DNA of 64,000 nucleotides from JANXYW01 sp031400455 (GCA_031400455.1 JANNPX010000022.1:1-64000); one strand, 5' to 3'. Counted from the first letter of the stretch, positions 52,337-61,768 are shown. Numbers and translations: made by a program. Notes: generated from the sequence alone by a model not told the origin.

Positions 52337-53140
52337 ATGACAACGGACGACGTCTACACGCATGGGCACCACGAGGCCGTGCTTCGCAGTCACAAGTCTC
52401 GCACTGCGGAGAACTCGGCGGCATACCTGCTCGACTCGCTGAAGCCGGGGCTCGATCTGCTCGACGTGGGATGCGGTCCCGGCACGATCACGGTCGATCT
52501 CGCCCGCCTCGTCGCGCCGGGGCGGGTCATCGGAATCGATCGCTCCGACGACGTGCTGGCTCAGGCCGCCGCCTACGCCGCGGAGCAGCACGTTGACGCC
52601 GCGTTCGAGACCGGTGACGTGTACGCGCTCGCGTACGACGACGCCTCCTTCGACGTGGTCCACGCACACCAGGTCCTGCAGCATCTCAGCGATCCGGTCG
52701 CGGCACTTGTCGAGATGCGGCGCGTCACGCGAACCGGCGGCGTCGTTGCTGCGCGCGACGGCGACTACTCCTCCTTCTCGTGGGCGCCGGTCGACCCGCG
52801 GCTCGACCGCTGGCTGGAAATCTATCGCGCGGTCGCGCGCCGCAACCAGGCCGAGCCGGATGCCGGACGCTTCCTCAAGAAATGGGCGCTGGACGCAGGC
52901 TACACCGACGTGCGCTGCTCCAGCTCGACGTGGACGTACGCCGAGCCGGAGTCGTGTGCGTGGTGGGCGGGCCTGTGGGCTGACCGCTGCGAGCAGACGG
53001 CGCTTGGCGACCAGGCGGTCGAGTATCAGATCGCGACTCGTAGCGAGCTTTCGGAGATCGCAGCCGGATGGCGCCAGTGGGCTACCCGTCCCGACGCATT
53101 CTTCGTCGTGCTCCATGGGGAAGTGCTCGCCCGCGGGTAG
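52337..53140 (+). CDS. SAM-dependent methyltransferase splitting the ribosomal cluster
   Basis: The start ATG 52337 has a GAGGG site upstream; the longer frame from 52157 lacks family similarity. The 267-residue class I methyltransferase has motif I LLDVGCGPGTITVDLA (about 41-56), VIGIDRSDD, FETGDVYALAYDDASFD and HVLQHLSDP-like motifs (UbiE/ArsM type). A C-terminal part is rich in Trp. The substrate is unknown. It is the only plus-strand gene between rplA and rplJ and is flanked by REP copies. It probably arrived as an insertion. Confidence 0.82.
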   Translation: MTTDDVYTHGHHEAVLRSHKSRTAENSAAYLLDSLKPGLDLLDVGCGPGTITVDLARLVAPGRVIGIDRSDDVLAQAAAYAAEQHVDAAFETGDVYALAYDDASFDVVHAHQVLQHLSDPVAALVEMRRVTRTGGVVAARDGDYSSFSWAPVDPRLDRWLEIYRAVARRNQAEPDAGRFLKKWALDAGYTDVRCSSSTWTYAEPESCAWWAGLWADRCEQTALGDQAVEYQIATRSELSEIAAGWRQWATRPDAFFVVLHGEVLARG

Positions 53141-53180
53141 ACCGCGGTGCGGGCCGGGCAGGTGCCTTCGAGAACGAAAA

Positions 53181-53207
53181 GGGCGGACCATATGGTCCGC
53201 CCTACGA
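53181..53207. repeat. REP palindrome, perfect copy between methyltransferase and rplA
   Basis: GGGCGGACCATATGGTCCGC then CCTACGA. The core is a 22-bp perfect palindrome. Confidence 0.75.
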
Positions 53208-53229
53208 ACTGCAATCTGCGAACTCGTCC

Positions 53230-53940
53230 CTACCCGACCTTCATCGCCAGCGTCGGCGTCGGATCGAGCCGGATGCCGGGGCCCATGGTCGTCGACATCG
53301 AGATCGAGCGGATGAAGTGTCCCTTGCCGCCCGACGGCTTCGCCTTGACGATCTCCGACACCAGCGTCGCCATGTTCTCTTCCAGCGCATCCTCGTCGAA
53401 ACTCACCTTGCCGACCGGAACGTGGATGATGGCGGTGCGGTCGAGCCGGAACTCGACGCGGCCCTGGCGCGCGTCTTTCACGGCCTTCGCCATGTCGTCG
53501 GCCTCGACGACCGTTCCCGAGCGCGGGTTCGGCATCAGGCCCTTGGGACCGAGCACGCGACCCAGACGGCCGACCTTGCCCATCAGGTCGCGCTGCGAGA
53601 GCGCCACGTCGAAGTCGGTGTAACCGCCTTCGACCTTCTTGATCAGTTCATCGCCGCCGACTTCGTCCGCGCCGGCTTCGGTCGCGAGGCGTGCGCCCTC
53701 ACCCTCGGCGAAGACGAGCACGCGTACCGTTTTGCCCAGCCCGTGCGGCAGCAGCGCGGTGCCACGGATCTGCTGATCCGCGTGGCGCGGGTCGAGACCC
53801 GTGCGTAGGTGCAGTTCGACCGTCTCGTCGAACTTGACGAACGAGCATTCCTTGGCAAGCTTGATGGCTTCTTCGGGGGTGTACAGCTTCTCGGGGTCGA
53901 TCAGCTTCGCTTTTTCTTCGTACTTCTTGCCGCGCTTCAT
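53230..53940 (-). CDS. rplA: 50S ribosomal protein L1
   Basis: This 236-residue protein has the L1 RNA-binding signature: KFDETVELHLRTGLDPRHADQ in the first half, GLMPNPRSGTVV (about 128-139) and a terminal DPTPTLAM. It also autoregulates its own mRNA in other bacteria. It is encoded downstream of rplK with a 121-bp gap. Confidence 0.96.
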   Translation of the reverse strand: MKRGKKYEEKAKLIDPEKLYTPEEAIKLAKECSFVKFDETVELHLRTGLDPRHADQQIRGTALLPHGLGKTVRVLVFAEGEGARLATEAGADEVGGDELIKKVEGGYTDFDVALSQRDLMGKVGRLGRVLGPKGLMPNPRSGTVVEADDMAKAVKDARQGRVEFRLDRTAIIHVPVGKVSFDEDALEENMATLVSEIVKAKPSGGKGHFIRSISMSTTMGPGIRLDPTPTLAMKVG

Positions 53941-54061
53941 CTTCCTCGTTCTCCTCCGGTGGCGTCACCCTTGCGGGCCGAGTCGACCTACTAGCTGTTC
54001 GGTCTACGTCACCTGCTACGACGGCACCCGCCGCCAACTCTCCACTACAAACTGTGAACTC

Positions 54062-54484
54062 TTAGCTAACCTCAATGCCCATGCTGCGCGCTGTGCCCTC
54101 GACCATCCGGATCGCCGAGTCCACATCGTTCGCGTTCAGGTCCTTCATCTTGATCTCAGCGATCTTCTTCAGATCATCACGCGTGAGCGTGCCGACCTTC
54201 TCGCGCTTCTGCGCGCGGCTGCCCTTCTCGAGTCCGGCCGCCTTCTTCAGCAGGTCGGACGCCGGCGGGGTCTTCAGCACGAACGAGAACGAGCGGTCCT
54301 CAAACACTGTGATCTCAGCCGGGATGATGCTCCCCGCCTGGTTCGAGGTCTTCTCGTTGTACTCCTTGCAGAAGCCCATGATGTTGATGCCGTGCTGGCC
54401 CAACGCGGGACCGACCGGCGGGGCGGGGTTCGCCTTACCAGCCTGGATCTGCAGCGTAATCACTGCCCGGATTTTCTTCGCCAT
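54062..54484 (-). CDS. rplK: 50S ribosomal protein L11
   Basis: This 140-residue protein begins KIRAVITLQIQAGKANPAPPVG, with the L11 proline-rich hallmark. It carries the C-terminal rRNA-binding domain (IAEIKMKDLNANDVDSAIRMVEGTARSMGIEV). The N-terminal domain binds thiostrepton and GTPase factors. A variant REP lies upstream in the nusG-rplK gap. Confidence 0.97.
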   Translation of the reverse strand: MAKKIRAVITLQIQAGKANPAPPVGPALGQHGINIMGFCKEYNEKTSNQAGSIIPAEITVFEDRSFSFVLKTPPASDLLKKAAGLEKGSRAQKREKVGTLTRDDLKKIAEIKMKDLNANDVDSAIRMVEGTARSMGIEVS

Positions 54485-54516
54485 CGTTCTTCGCTCCGCC
54501 GGGCATTCGCGCCCAC

Positions 54517-54542
54517 TGTAGGCGCATTACCGTGCGCCCTGC
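54517..54542. repeat. REP palindrome, variant copy
   Basis: TGTAGGCGCATTACCGTGCG then CCCTGC. It lies in the rplK-nusG gap. Confidence 0.5.
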
Positions 54543-54592
54543 ATGGATATCTGTTCTGCTCAGGGGCATCGTGCCCGCGCCGCCGGTGCGCC

Positions 54593-55225
54593 TTACATGC
54601 GCTCGACTTGCAGGAAGTCCAGTTCGACCGGCGTCTCACGCCCGAAGAAGGACACCAGCACCTTGACCTTGCCCTTCTCCAGGTTGATGTCGTCGACCGT
54701 GCCGTGGAAGTCCATGAACGGACCGTCCACGATGCGCACGTTCTGGCCAACCTCGAAGCCGACCTTCACCTTCGGCGCTTCCACGCGCATCTGGCGCAGG
54801 ATGCGCTTCACTTCCGGCGGCTCCAGCGGCACCGGGCGCGTACCCGAACCGACGAATCCCGTTACGCCGGGCGTGTTGCGCACGACGAACCACGCACGGC
54901 TCGACTCGACGTCGTCTTCCTTCAACTCGATCATCTGCGTCAGCACGTAGCCGGGGAAGATCTTCCGGGCGACGGTGCGGCGCTGGCCATCCCGGATCTC
55001 GATTTCGTCTTCCGTCGGGATCACGACCTGGAAGATCAGATCCTTCGCGTCCATTGTCTGGATGCGGTGCTCCAGGTTGGTCTTTACTTTGTTCTCGTAG
55101 CCGGAGTACGTGTGGATCACATACCACTGGCGGCCTTCCTGGATCGCCGCTTCTTCGGGCGATTCGGAGGCAGCGTCATCCTCAACGGCTGCGACTTGTG
55201 CGGCGGCTTTGCCTTTGCGGGCCAT
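54593..55225 (-). CDS. nusG: Transcription antitermination factor NusG
   Basis: This 210-residue protein has an N-terminal NGN domain beginning WYVIHTYSGYENKVKTNLEH (about 32-51), an acidic leader of about 30 residues before it, and a C-terminal KOW domain (EVGQNVRIVDGPFMDFHG, about 152-170). It binds RNA polymerase, S10 and Rho. It is 7 bp downstream of secE. Confidence 0.96.
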   Translation of the reverse strand: MARKGKAAAQVAAVEDDAASESPEEAAIQEGRQWYVIHTYSGYENKVKTNLEHRIQTMDAKDLIFQVVIPTEDEIEIRDGQRRTVARKIFPGYVLTQMIELKEDDVESSRAWFVVRNTPGVTGFVGSGTRPVPLEPPEVKRILRQMRVEAPKVKVGFEVGQNVRIVDGPFMDFHGTVDDINLEKGKVKVLVSFFGRETPVELDFLQVERM

Positions 55226-55232
55226 GGGAGGT

Positions 55233-55574
55233 CTACCTCAGGAGGGTGTTATCGACCACCCAGTTGAACCCGATATCTACGCCGCCGAGCAGCAGTCCCA
55301 TCGCCGCCGACACGATGATCACGGCCACCGTAAGGCGCGTCGTCTCCTCGCGCGTCGGCCACGTGACCTTCTTCAGTTCGGAGAAGATATCGCCGAAGAA
55401 CCTGCGCACCGGCCGCGGAAAAGGCTTCAAGTAGAGCGGCAGTCGCTTCGCAGCGATCGCCTCGGCCGCCGTCGCCGCTTCCGACTTCTTCGCCGGGCGC
55501 GCGCCCGGGCGGAACGCGGGCGCCTTCGCGGGCGGCTTCTGGACGAGCGGTTGGCGGCGCAGTGCGCGGCTCAT
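55233..55574 (-). CDS. secE: Preprotein translocase subunit SecE
   Basis: This 113-residue protein has a basic, Pro/Ala-rich N-terminal extension (about 1-55), the conserved amphipathic segment FFGDIFSELKKVTWPTREET (about 59-78) and one membrane helix (LTVAVIIVSAAMGLLLGG). It stabilises SecY. The N-terminal extension is longer than in E. coli; such tails are common in monoderms. Confidence 0.93.
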   Translation of the reverse strand: MSRALRRQPLVQKPPAKAPAFRPGARPAKKSEAATAAEAIAAKRLPLYLKPFPRPVRRFFGDIFSELKKVTWPTREETTRLTVAVIIVSAAMGLLLGGVDIGFNWVVDNTLLR

Positions 55575-55584
55575 GACGTCTCTC

Positions 55585-55749
55585 CTACCGTACTTCGCGG
55601 TGAGGCCGGTGCAGACGGCAGCGCGGGCAGAATTTGCTCAGATCCAGCCGCTCCGGGTCGTTGCGCCGGTTCTTTGACGTCGTGTACGTCCGCTCCTTGC
55701 ACTCGGTGCAAGCCATCGTAATGATCTGCCGATCGCCCTTCTTCGCCAT
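55585..55749 (-). CDS. rpmG: 50S ribosomal protein L33
   Basis: This 54-residue protein was found by reading the minus strand (start ATG 55749, stop 55585). It begins MAKKGDRQIITMACTECKER and has the second Cys pair in FCPRC, giving the four-Cys zinc form of L33. It lies between tuf and secE, a common order in many non-proteobacterial phyla. Confidence 0.93.
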   Translation of the reverse strand: MAKKGDRQIITMACTECKERTYTTSKNRRNDPERLDLSKFCPRCRLHRPHREVR

Positions 55750-55801
55750 GTCGTCCCTGCTGCCAGTCTCGCTGGCCTACGGCCCCATACTCGCATAGAA
55801 C

Positions 55802-55831
55802 GGCCCGCCCTCGTCGTACGTCGGGCGGGCC
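55802..55831 (-). terminator. Hairpin between tuf and rpmG
   Basis: GGCCCGCCC (55802-55810) and GGGCGGGCC (55823-55831) form a 9-bp GC-rich stem around a 12-nt loop. Read on the minus strand only GTTCTATG follows, so it is a weak terminator or an attenuator that would raise tuf over the distal genes. Confidence 0.5.
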
Positions 55832-55849
55832 GGATCGTTCTGTGAACTT

Positions 55850-57049
<1,200 letters not shown>

Positions 57050-57196
57050 GTCCGGGCTACTCCTCTGGCTGTTAGGGCCTGCTGCTCATCTCCGCACGCG
57101 CGGGTGGATATCTGATGGCCGGGCGCGCCTCTCGCGGCAACCCACGGCCCTGCTCGGCGTTCGCTCCGCCCCGTTGGTGCGGAGCAGTTCTTCTGA

Positions 57197-57272
57197 TGGA
57201 GCCCACAATCGGATTTGAACCGATGACCTCACCCTTACCAAGGGTGTGCTCTGCCAACTGAGCTATGTGGGC
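57197..57272 (-). tRNA. tRNA-Thr(GGT)
   Basis: The minus strand reads GCCCACA...TGTGGGC for the acceptor stem, D loop AGCTCAGTTGGCAGAGC, anticodon loop TTGGTAA (anticodon GGT) and T loop GGTTCAAATCC. The discriminator T and an encoded CCA follow. It lies about 150 bp upstream of tuf. Confidence 0.95.
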
Positions 57273-57338
57273 AGATCGATCTCATCGCGGCGGGAGGCGC
57301 CTCAGTCACGCACCGGGCCCACCAGGGGCAACCAAATC

Positions 57339-57413
57339 TGGAGCCCGAGAGGGGATTCGAACCCCTGGCCTGCCGATTACAAATCGGCTGCGCTACCACT
57401 GCGCCACTCGGGC
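57339..57413 (-). tRNA. tRNA-Thr(TGT)
   Basis: The minus strand reads GCCCGAG...CTCGGGC for the acceptor stem, D loop GCGCAGTGGTAGCGC, anticodon loop TTTGTAA (anticodon TGT) and T loop GGTTCGAATCC, followed by the discriminator T and an encoded CCA. With tRNA-Thr(GGT) it begins the tuf transcript. Confidence 0.95.
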
Positions 57414-57518
57414 TCGAACGCCCTGCAATCACGGTCAGCGCTCTGGCCGCCACGGCGGGCTCGATTGTAAATGCGCGTAACAAAAATAGTCCCCGCCACG
57501 GGGCGGGTTACGCGCGAC

Positions 57519-57548
57519 AGTATATGAAGCCAGATTCCGGCAAGTCAA
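57519..57548 (-). promoter_or_regulatory. Strong promoter of the tRNA-Thr/tuf/ribosomal transcript
   Basis: On the minus strand TTGACT (57548-57543) and TATACT (57524-57519) are separated by 18 bp. It lies about 110 bp upstream of tRNA-Thr(TGT), as expected for the start of this high-demand operon. The rest of the gap to 57720 holds short AACTACCAACT-like repeats and no gene. Confidence 0.75.
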
Positions 57549-57720
57549 GGAATCAGGGTAAGCCCGGAGTTCGTACGCGCCGGAGTACGCTCACCTCGCT
57601 CATCGACGCCATGTGGTCGGTGCGGTAGCCACGGCGGCCGCTCTCGTCCACGGTGGCGCCCGCCGCACCGCTACACTAACTAGGAACTACCAACTCCAAA
57701 CTACCAACCACGAACTCCCC

Positions 57721-58659
57721 ATGCACCACCTCAACATCCTCGAGACCGTCGGCCGCACGCCCATGCTGGAGCTCCGAAAGCTTTCGCCGAACCCGGACGT
57801 CCACCTCTACGCCAAACTCGAGGGGTGGAATCCGACGGGGTCCGTGAAGGATCGCATCGTCAAGCACATGCTGCAGCACGCCGAACGCGACGGCCGCATC
57901 GCCCCCGGCGATACCGTCATCGAAGCCAGCACCGGCAACACCGGCATCGCGCTCGCGATGATCGGTCGCGCCATGGGATACGACGCGCGCATTGTCATGC
58001 CCGAAAACGTCTATCCGGAGATCCCGCGCGCCCTCGCCGTCTACGGGGCGGATGTCCACTGGGTGCCCGCCGAGGCCGGAGTCACCGGCGCTATGGCCGT
58101 CGCCCGCAAGATGGCCGACGACGAGGGCGGCTTCATGCTCGACCAGTTCGGCAACGAGCACAACGCGCGCGCTCATTACATCTGGACCGGCCCGGAGATC
58201 CTAGCCGACGTGCCGGAAGTAGATGTCTTCGTCGCCGGCCTCGGCACCGGCGGCACGCTCATGGGTACCGGCCATCGTCTGAAGGAAGCGAACCCGCGCA
58301 CCAAGGTGATCGCCGTCGAGCCTCATCCCGGCAACCAGCTCCAGGGCCTGAAGAGCCTCGCCGATGGCTTCATCCCGCCGATCCTCGACCTCGGGTTTCT
58401 CGACGGGAAGATCCTCGTCCGCAGCGGCCACGCCTTCCGCGCCGCGCGCCTCATGATGCAGCGCGAGGGTGTGTTCGGCGGCGTCTCTGCCGGCGCCGTG
58501 CTGCACGCCGGACTGAAGTTCGCCGAGCGTCTGGACAAGGGAAACATCGTCATGATCTTCGCCGACTCCGGCTGGAAGTACCTCGAGACTAACCTCTGGT
58601 CGAAGGACCTGCCATCGGAAGAGCACGAAGAGAACCTCGACGACATCATCTGGTGGTGA
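57721..58659 (+). CDS. Cysteine synthase / PLP-dependent beta-synthase family
   Basis: The start ATG 57721 opens on MHHLNILETVGRTPMLEL, the family N-terminus. The frame from 57613 adds a repetitive stretch. The 312-residue protein carries the PLP Lys in PTGSVKDRI (about 39-47), STGNTGIALAM, GTGGTLMGTG for the phosphate and GGVSAGAVLHA. CysK/CysM and cystathionine beta-synthase cores share this fold. It makes cysteine from O-acetyl- or O-phosphoserine; which one is not resolved. No cysE is in the window. Confidence 0.9.
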   Translation: MHHLNILETVGRTPMLELRKLSPNPDVHLYAKLEGWNPTGSVKDRIVKHMLQHAERDGRIAPGDTVIEASTGNTGIALAMIGRAMGYDARIVMPENVYPEIPRALAVYGADVHWVPAEAGVTGAMAVARKMADDEGGFMLDQFGNEHNARAHYIWTGPEILADVPEVDVFVAGLGTGGTLMGTGHRLKEANPRTKVIAVEPHPGNQLQGLKSLADGFIPPILDLGFLDGKILVRSGHAFRAARLMMQREGVFGGVSAGAVLHAGLKFAERLDKGNIVMIFADSGWKYLETNLWSKDLPSEEHEENLDDIIWW

Positions 58660-58710
58660 TCTAGATGTTGGATCTCGCAAGTTGGAGGTTGCAGAGCGTG
58701 GGGCGGCCTG

Positions 58711-59403
58711 ATGACTGAGGCGCGTGGGTTCTCCTCCTCCTTTGACGAGGCATGGCGATCCTTCGAGGCGGGGTGTGCGCTGACGCCGATGGCGGAGTGG
58801 CGAGAGCGGATGACGGCAGGGCGGGCGCAGTTCCTGTCGTTCCAGGTTCCACTCGGCGAGCTGGCGATCGCGGACGCGATAGAGGAACTGCACGACGAGC
58901 TTGCGGGCATCGACGGTCTGCGGCTCTATGAGCGGGAGATGCTCCACATCTCGTTGCGCCGCGTCGGGTTCCAGGTGATCGCCAAGAAGCGCCCGGATGA
59001 CGTAACTCGCGAGGAGGTCGGCCGGGCCACGCAGCGCGGCGCCACCTTGTTGCGTGGCGCAAAGCCGATCAGCATCGAAGTCGGCCCCGTGAACGTCTTC
59101 CCGGGCGCTCTCTTCCTCGAAGTCCGCGATGGCGGCGCGCTCGGCGAGATCCGGTCAAGGCTGGCCGACGCGACGGACGACCTATTCGGCATCCCCGACG
59201 CGCAGTTCCTGCCGCACGTTACCATCGCGATGTTCGGCGACCCCGCGTGCGCTGCGGCACTGCGGCAGCGCCTGCCGCTCCTGCGCCGGCGCCCTCCCAT
59301 CGCGGCCACCATCAAGGGCATCGAACTCGCCCGCTGGTGGTTCACCGGCGCTGAAACCGAGTTCCCGGAACGCGACACGGTACGCGCGTATCGTCTCCGC
59401 TGA
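58711..59403 (+). CDS. 2H phosphoesterase (2'-5' RNA ligase superfamily)
   Basis: This 230-residue protein carries the two HxT/S-h motifs of the 2H superfamily: LHISLRR (about 79-85) and PHVTIAMFG (about 169-177), each on a beta strand of a duplicated fold. Family members are RNA ligases or cyclic phosphodiesterases that act on 2',3'-cyclic phosphates. It is cytoplasmic. It starts 51 bp after the cysteine synthase gene on the same strand. Confidence 0.8.
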   Translation: MTEARGFSSSFDEAWRSFEAGCALTPMAEWRERMTAGRAQFLSFQVPLGELAIADAIEELHDELAGIDGLRLYEREMLHISLRRVGFQVIAKKRPDDVTREEVGRATQRGATLLRGAKPISIEVGPVNVFPGALFLEVRDGGALGEIRSRLADATDDLFGIPDAQFLPHVTIAMFGDPACAAALRQRLPLLRRRPPIAATIKGIELARWWFTGAETEFPERDTVRAYRLR

Positions 59404-59435
59404 ATCAGCCATCGGGCATTCCCTGTCGGGGATTC

Positions 59436-59460
59436 GTGCCGCCGCTTTAGGCGCCGGCAC
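59436..59460 (+). other. Hairpin after the 2H phosphoesterase gene
   Basis: GTGCCG (59436-59441) and CGGCAC (59455-59460) form the outer stem with a few more pairs inside. No T-tract follows, so it is a possible weak terminator. Confidence 0.4.
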
Positions 59461-59530
59461 CCATAGGAAGCCCGGGCGCTGCCCCCCAGACTGCTCGAAA
59501 CGGGCATCAGTCCGTCAGAGGGGCTTGACC

Positions 59531-60142
59531 ATGAAGAAGACCGACCAGCGCACCGCAGACGCACGCATCGAAGTCGTCACCACGACGTTCGTCGCCTCCG
59601 GCCATCCGGAAGGCATGCATGACCTCGCCCGCTGCATCGAGCATCTGAACAACGGCCCCGTCTCACAGCACATCACGCTGCTGAATCCCGCGGTCCGTCC
59701 TCTGTACCGCGCCTCCGACCAGTTGCACCTGACCGCACCGCTGCTCGTCAACCGCGACGAGATCGTCTTCGCCAACTTCGAAGGCCCGAGCTACGCCCCC
59801 ACCGCCGGCGGCATCGAGGCGCCTGTGCTCCTGCTCGCGCCGCCGTTCCAGATCCAGGGCAGCGTTGCCTTCGCTCCAGGCGCCGATCCGGCGCAGGCGC
59901 TGCGGGGCGTCGTCGGCGGATTCTTCGTGGTGCGAAAGGCCAGCGTCTACGACGCCGACGGCAACGCGCTCGGCGAAGGCGAACAGATCATCGTCAACGG
60001 CGCCCGGGTCCAGATGACCGCCGCCACGAACCAGCACATCGACGTCGTCACCGCCCCGCGCACGGCAACTGCCCCCGCAGCCGCAGCCGTCGACGCAGCG
60101 GAGGTCGCAGAAGAAGCAATCCCAACCCGCCGCGCCGCTTAG
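59531..60142 (+). CDS. Hypothetical protein, Ala-rich C-terminus
   Basis: The start ATG 59531 has an AGAGGGG site about 8 nt upstream. The overlapping frame from 59129 is not credible. The 203-residue protein has a beta-rich, probably globular part (about 10-170; PAVRPLYRASDQLHL, LLVNRDEIVFANFEGPSY) and an Ala/Pro/Glu tail. No family is recognised. It has no signal peptide. Confidence 0.55.
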   Translation: MKKTDQRTADARIEVVTTTFVASGHPEGMHDLARCIEHLNNGPVSQHITLLNPAVRPLYRASDQLHLTAPLLVNRDEIVFANFEGPSYAPTAGGIEAPVLLLAPPFQIQGSVAFAPGADPAQALRGVVGGFFVVRKASVYDADGNALGEGEQIIVNGARVQMTAATNQHIDVVTAPRTATAPAAAAVDAAEVAEEAIPTRRAA

Positions 60143-60168
60143 GCGCACGGCAGGAGCCACCAGTCACC

Positions 60169-60194
60169 ATGTAGGGGCAGTCCGTAGACTGCCC
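60169..60194. repeat. REP palindrome, variant copy
   Basis: TGTAGGGGCAGTC, CGTA, GACTGCCCT. It lies between the 203-residue hypothetical gene and dapB. Confidence 0.6.
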
Positions 60195-60238
60195 TCTCCG
60201 ACGTACCTCCAACCCCCCACACCTCCCAATAACCAACC

Positions 60239-60262
60239 CTCTGTGCCTCTGTGCCTCTGTGG
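60239..60262. repeat. Three tandem CTCTGTGC units upstream of dapB
   Basis: Three 8-bp units, the last ending GG, sit 15 bp before the dapB start. They belong to the CCACAG/CACAGAG repeat type seen elsewhere in the window. Confidence 0.6.
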
Positions 60263-60276
60263 TGAATAATCAGCAC

Positions 60277-61077
60277 ATGCCCGAACCGATCCGTGTCCTC
60301 GTATCCGGCGCCGGGAAGATGGGGCGCGTCATCCTCGATGCCGTCGACGCGGACTCGTCCGTGACGCCAGTCGGCGTCGTCGACAAACTCGCATCGCCGG
60401 AGCCGATCACGCTACCGTCAGGCGCGACCGTTCCCATGTTCGCCGACGCAACCGAGGCGTTCCAGCAGACCACCCCCGACGTCGTCGTCGACTTCACGAA
60501 CGCCGCGTGGACGCCGGTCCTCGCTGATGCCGCACTCGCGCACAACGTCCGGATGGTGATCGGCACGACAGGTCTGCCGCAATCATTCGTCGACGACCTC
60601 GCGACGCGCTGCGCGGAGCGGAAGCTCGGATCGCTAATCGCGGCCAACTACACGATAGGCGCCGTGCTGATGATGCACTTCGCCAAGATCGCCGCACGGT
60701 TTTTCGAGTCGGCCGAGATCATTGAGCTGCACCACGATGCGAAGGTCGATGCGCCGTCCGGCACGTCGATCTCGACCGCGCGCGGCATGATCGAAGGCCG
60801 CGGCGGCAGGCCGTTCCCCCGCAACATCCCCGATGCGCAGCCAATCGAAGGCGCGCGCTCAGCCGCCTACGATGGCATCACGTTGCACAGCGTGCGCCTC
60901 CGCGGCCTCGTCGCGCATCAAGAAGTGCTGCTGGGCGGCCCCGGCGAAACCCTCACCATCCGTCACGACTCCATCAGCCGCGAGGCGTACATGCCCGGCG
61001 TGCTGCTGGCCGTGCGCGAAGTCATGAAGCGCGAAGAGTTGGTGATTGGACTCGACGTGCTGATGGGCGTCGCATAA
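60277..61077 (+). CDS. dapB: 4-hydroxy-tetrahydrodipicolinate reductase
   Basis: The start at ATG 60277 (MPEPIRVLVSGAGKMGR) is preferred to 60259. The 266-residue protein has the NAD(P)-binding GAGKMGR (about 11-17), TTGLPQSF (about 97-104) and the catalytic EIIELHHDAKVDAPSGTS (about 149-166), the DapB signature with His and Lys. It reduces the dihydrodipicolinate precursor in lysine and diaminopimelate synthesis. No other dap gene is in the window. Confidence 0.94.
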   Translation: MPEPIRVLVSGAGKMGRVILDAVDADSSVTPVGVVDKLASPEPITLPSGATVPMFADATEAFQQTTPDVVVDFTNAAWTPVLADAALAHNVRMVIGTTGLPQSFVDDLATRCAERKLGSLIAANYTIGAVLMMHFAKIAARFFESAEIIELHHDAKVDAPSGTSISTARGMIEGRGGRPFPRNIPDAQPIEGARSAAYDGITLHSVRLRGLVAHQEVLLGGPGETLTIRHDSISREAYMPGVLLAVREVMKREELVIGLDVLMGVA

Positions 61078-61086
61078 CCGCCCGTC

Positions 61087-61509
61087 TCACACCTGCGGCG
61101 GCGGGGATACCTTCTCGGGATCGCGCGGGCTCTGCAGACCCACGATGTTCCCGTTCGGGTCGTCGACCTCCGCGTACCGCGAGCCCCAATACGCGTCGAA
61201 CGGAGCGAGCGCCCCGTGATAGCCCGCACCCGTCAGTTCGGCGTAGAGATCGTCCACCGCTTGCCGCGACGAAAGCCGAAACTGCAGCGCGTTCGCGCTG
61301 GCACCGGATGGTTCACGCCATCCCGGGTCGTACCCCTTCGACAACGCAGCCGAGCCGAATTCGAACGACTGCCCGTTCGGCAGCATCGCTCGCGCAAAGT
61401 GCTCCCCGCGCTCTAGCTCAAGCCCCAACCGCCCGTAGAAGTCCCTCGTCGCCGCCATGTCGCGGAAGAAGATATGCACGCCGCCGAACACCGGCTTTTC
61501 GTCTGACAT
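61087..61509 (-). CDS. Glyoxalase/VOC-superfamily protein
   Basis: The start at ATG 61509 gives 140 residues; the frame from 61590 adds an unrelated segment. It has the VOC pattern: VHIFFRDMAATRDFYGRLGLELERGE in the first half and FDAYWGSRYAEVDDPNGNIVGL in the second, with the paired metal residues expected of VOC proteins. It could be an isomerase, dioxygenase or fosfomycin-type resistance protein. The gene converges with dapB, leaving 9 bp. Confidence 0.8.
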   Translation of the reverse strand: MSDEKPVFGGVHIFFRDMAATRDFYGRLGLELERGEHFARAMLPNGQSFEFGSAALSKGYDPGWREPSGASANALQFRLSSRQAVDDLYAELTGAGYHGALAPFDAYWGSRYAEVDDPNGNIVGLQSPRDPEKVSPPPQV

Positions 61510-61610
61510 AGCGATGCTCCTTCGTTTCCGGCCATCGTATCGTCGAGCGCGCGCGTCGTCTTGTACGAATGTACCGCGCGTGAAGACCAACGGTGGGCGG
61601 ATCGCCGAAC

Positions 61611-61635
61611 GCGCGGACTGAAGTCCACGCTACGA
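61611..61635. repeat. Second REP-like family, copy 3 (inverted)
   Basis: GCGCGGACTGAAGTCCACGC then TACGA. Its reverse complement begins TCGTAGCGTGGACTTCAGTC and matches the copies at 16313 and 50807. Confidence 0.5.
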
Positions 61636-61710
61636 GCAGCAGGCGGACGGACTCACAGGCGGGACGCCTATGCCACACGCTTCGCGTCGCGCGCTTGGAG
61701 TCGCAGGGGC

Positions 61711-61764
61711 GGCTGACCGGCTGACCGGCTGACCGGCTGACCGGCTGACCGGCTGACCGGCTGA
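61711..61764. repeat. Tandem 8-bp repeat GGCTGACC
   Basis: The unit GGCTGACC occurs nearly seven times in a row with no divergence. It lies just beyond the end of the TrmO-like gene, in the gap to the VOC gene. A single degraded relative (CTGACCGGCTGAC) is seen near 40733. Confidence 0.85.
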
Positions 61765-61768
61765 GACG

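Noticed and set aside
53801..55267. 488-residue plus-strand frame across rplK, nusG and secE
   Set aside because: It is opposite three known genes and has no family features.
57197..57413. Integration site at the tRNA-Thr genes
   Set aside because: No integrase gene and no duplicated tRNA 3' end were found on either side.
61711..61764. CRISPR-like array
   Set aside because: The repeat unit is only 8 bp with no spacers, so it is a simple tandem repeat.
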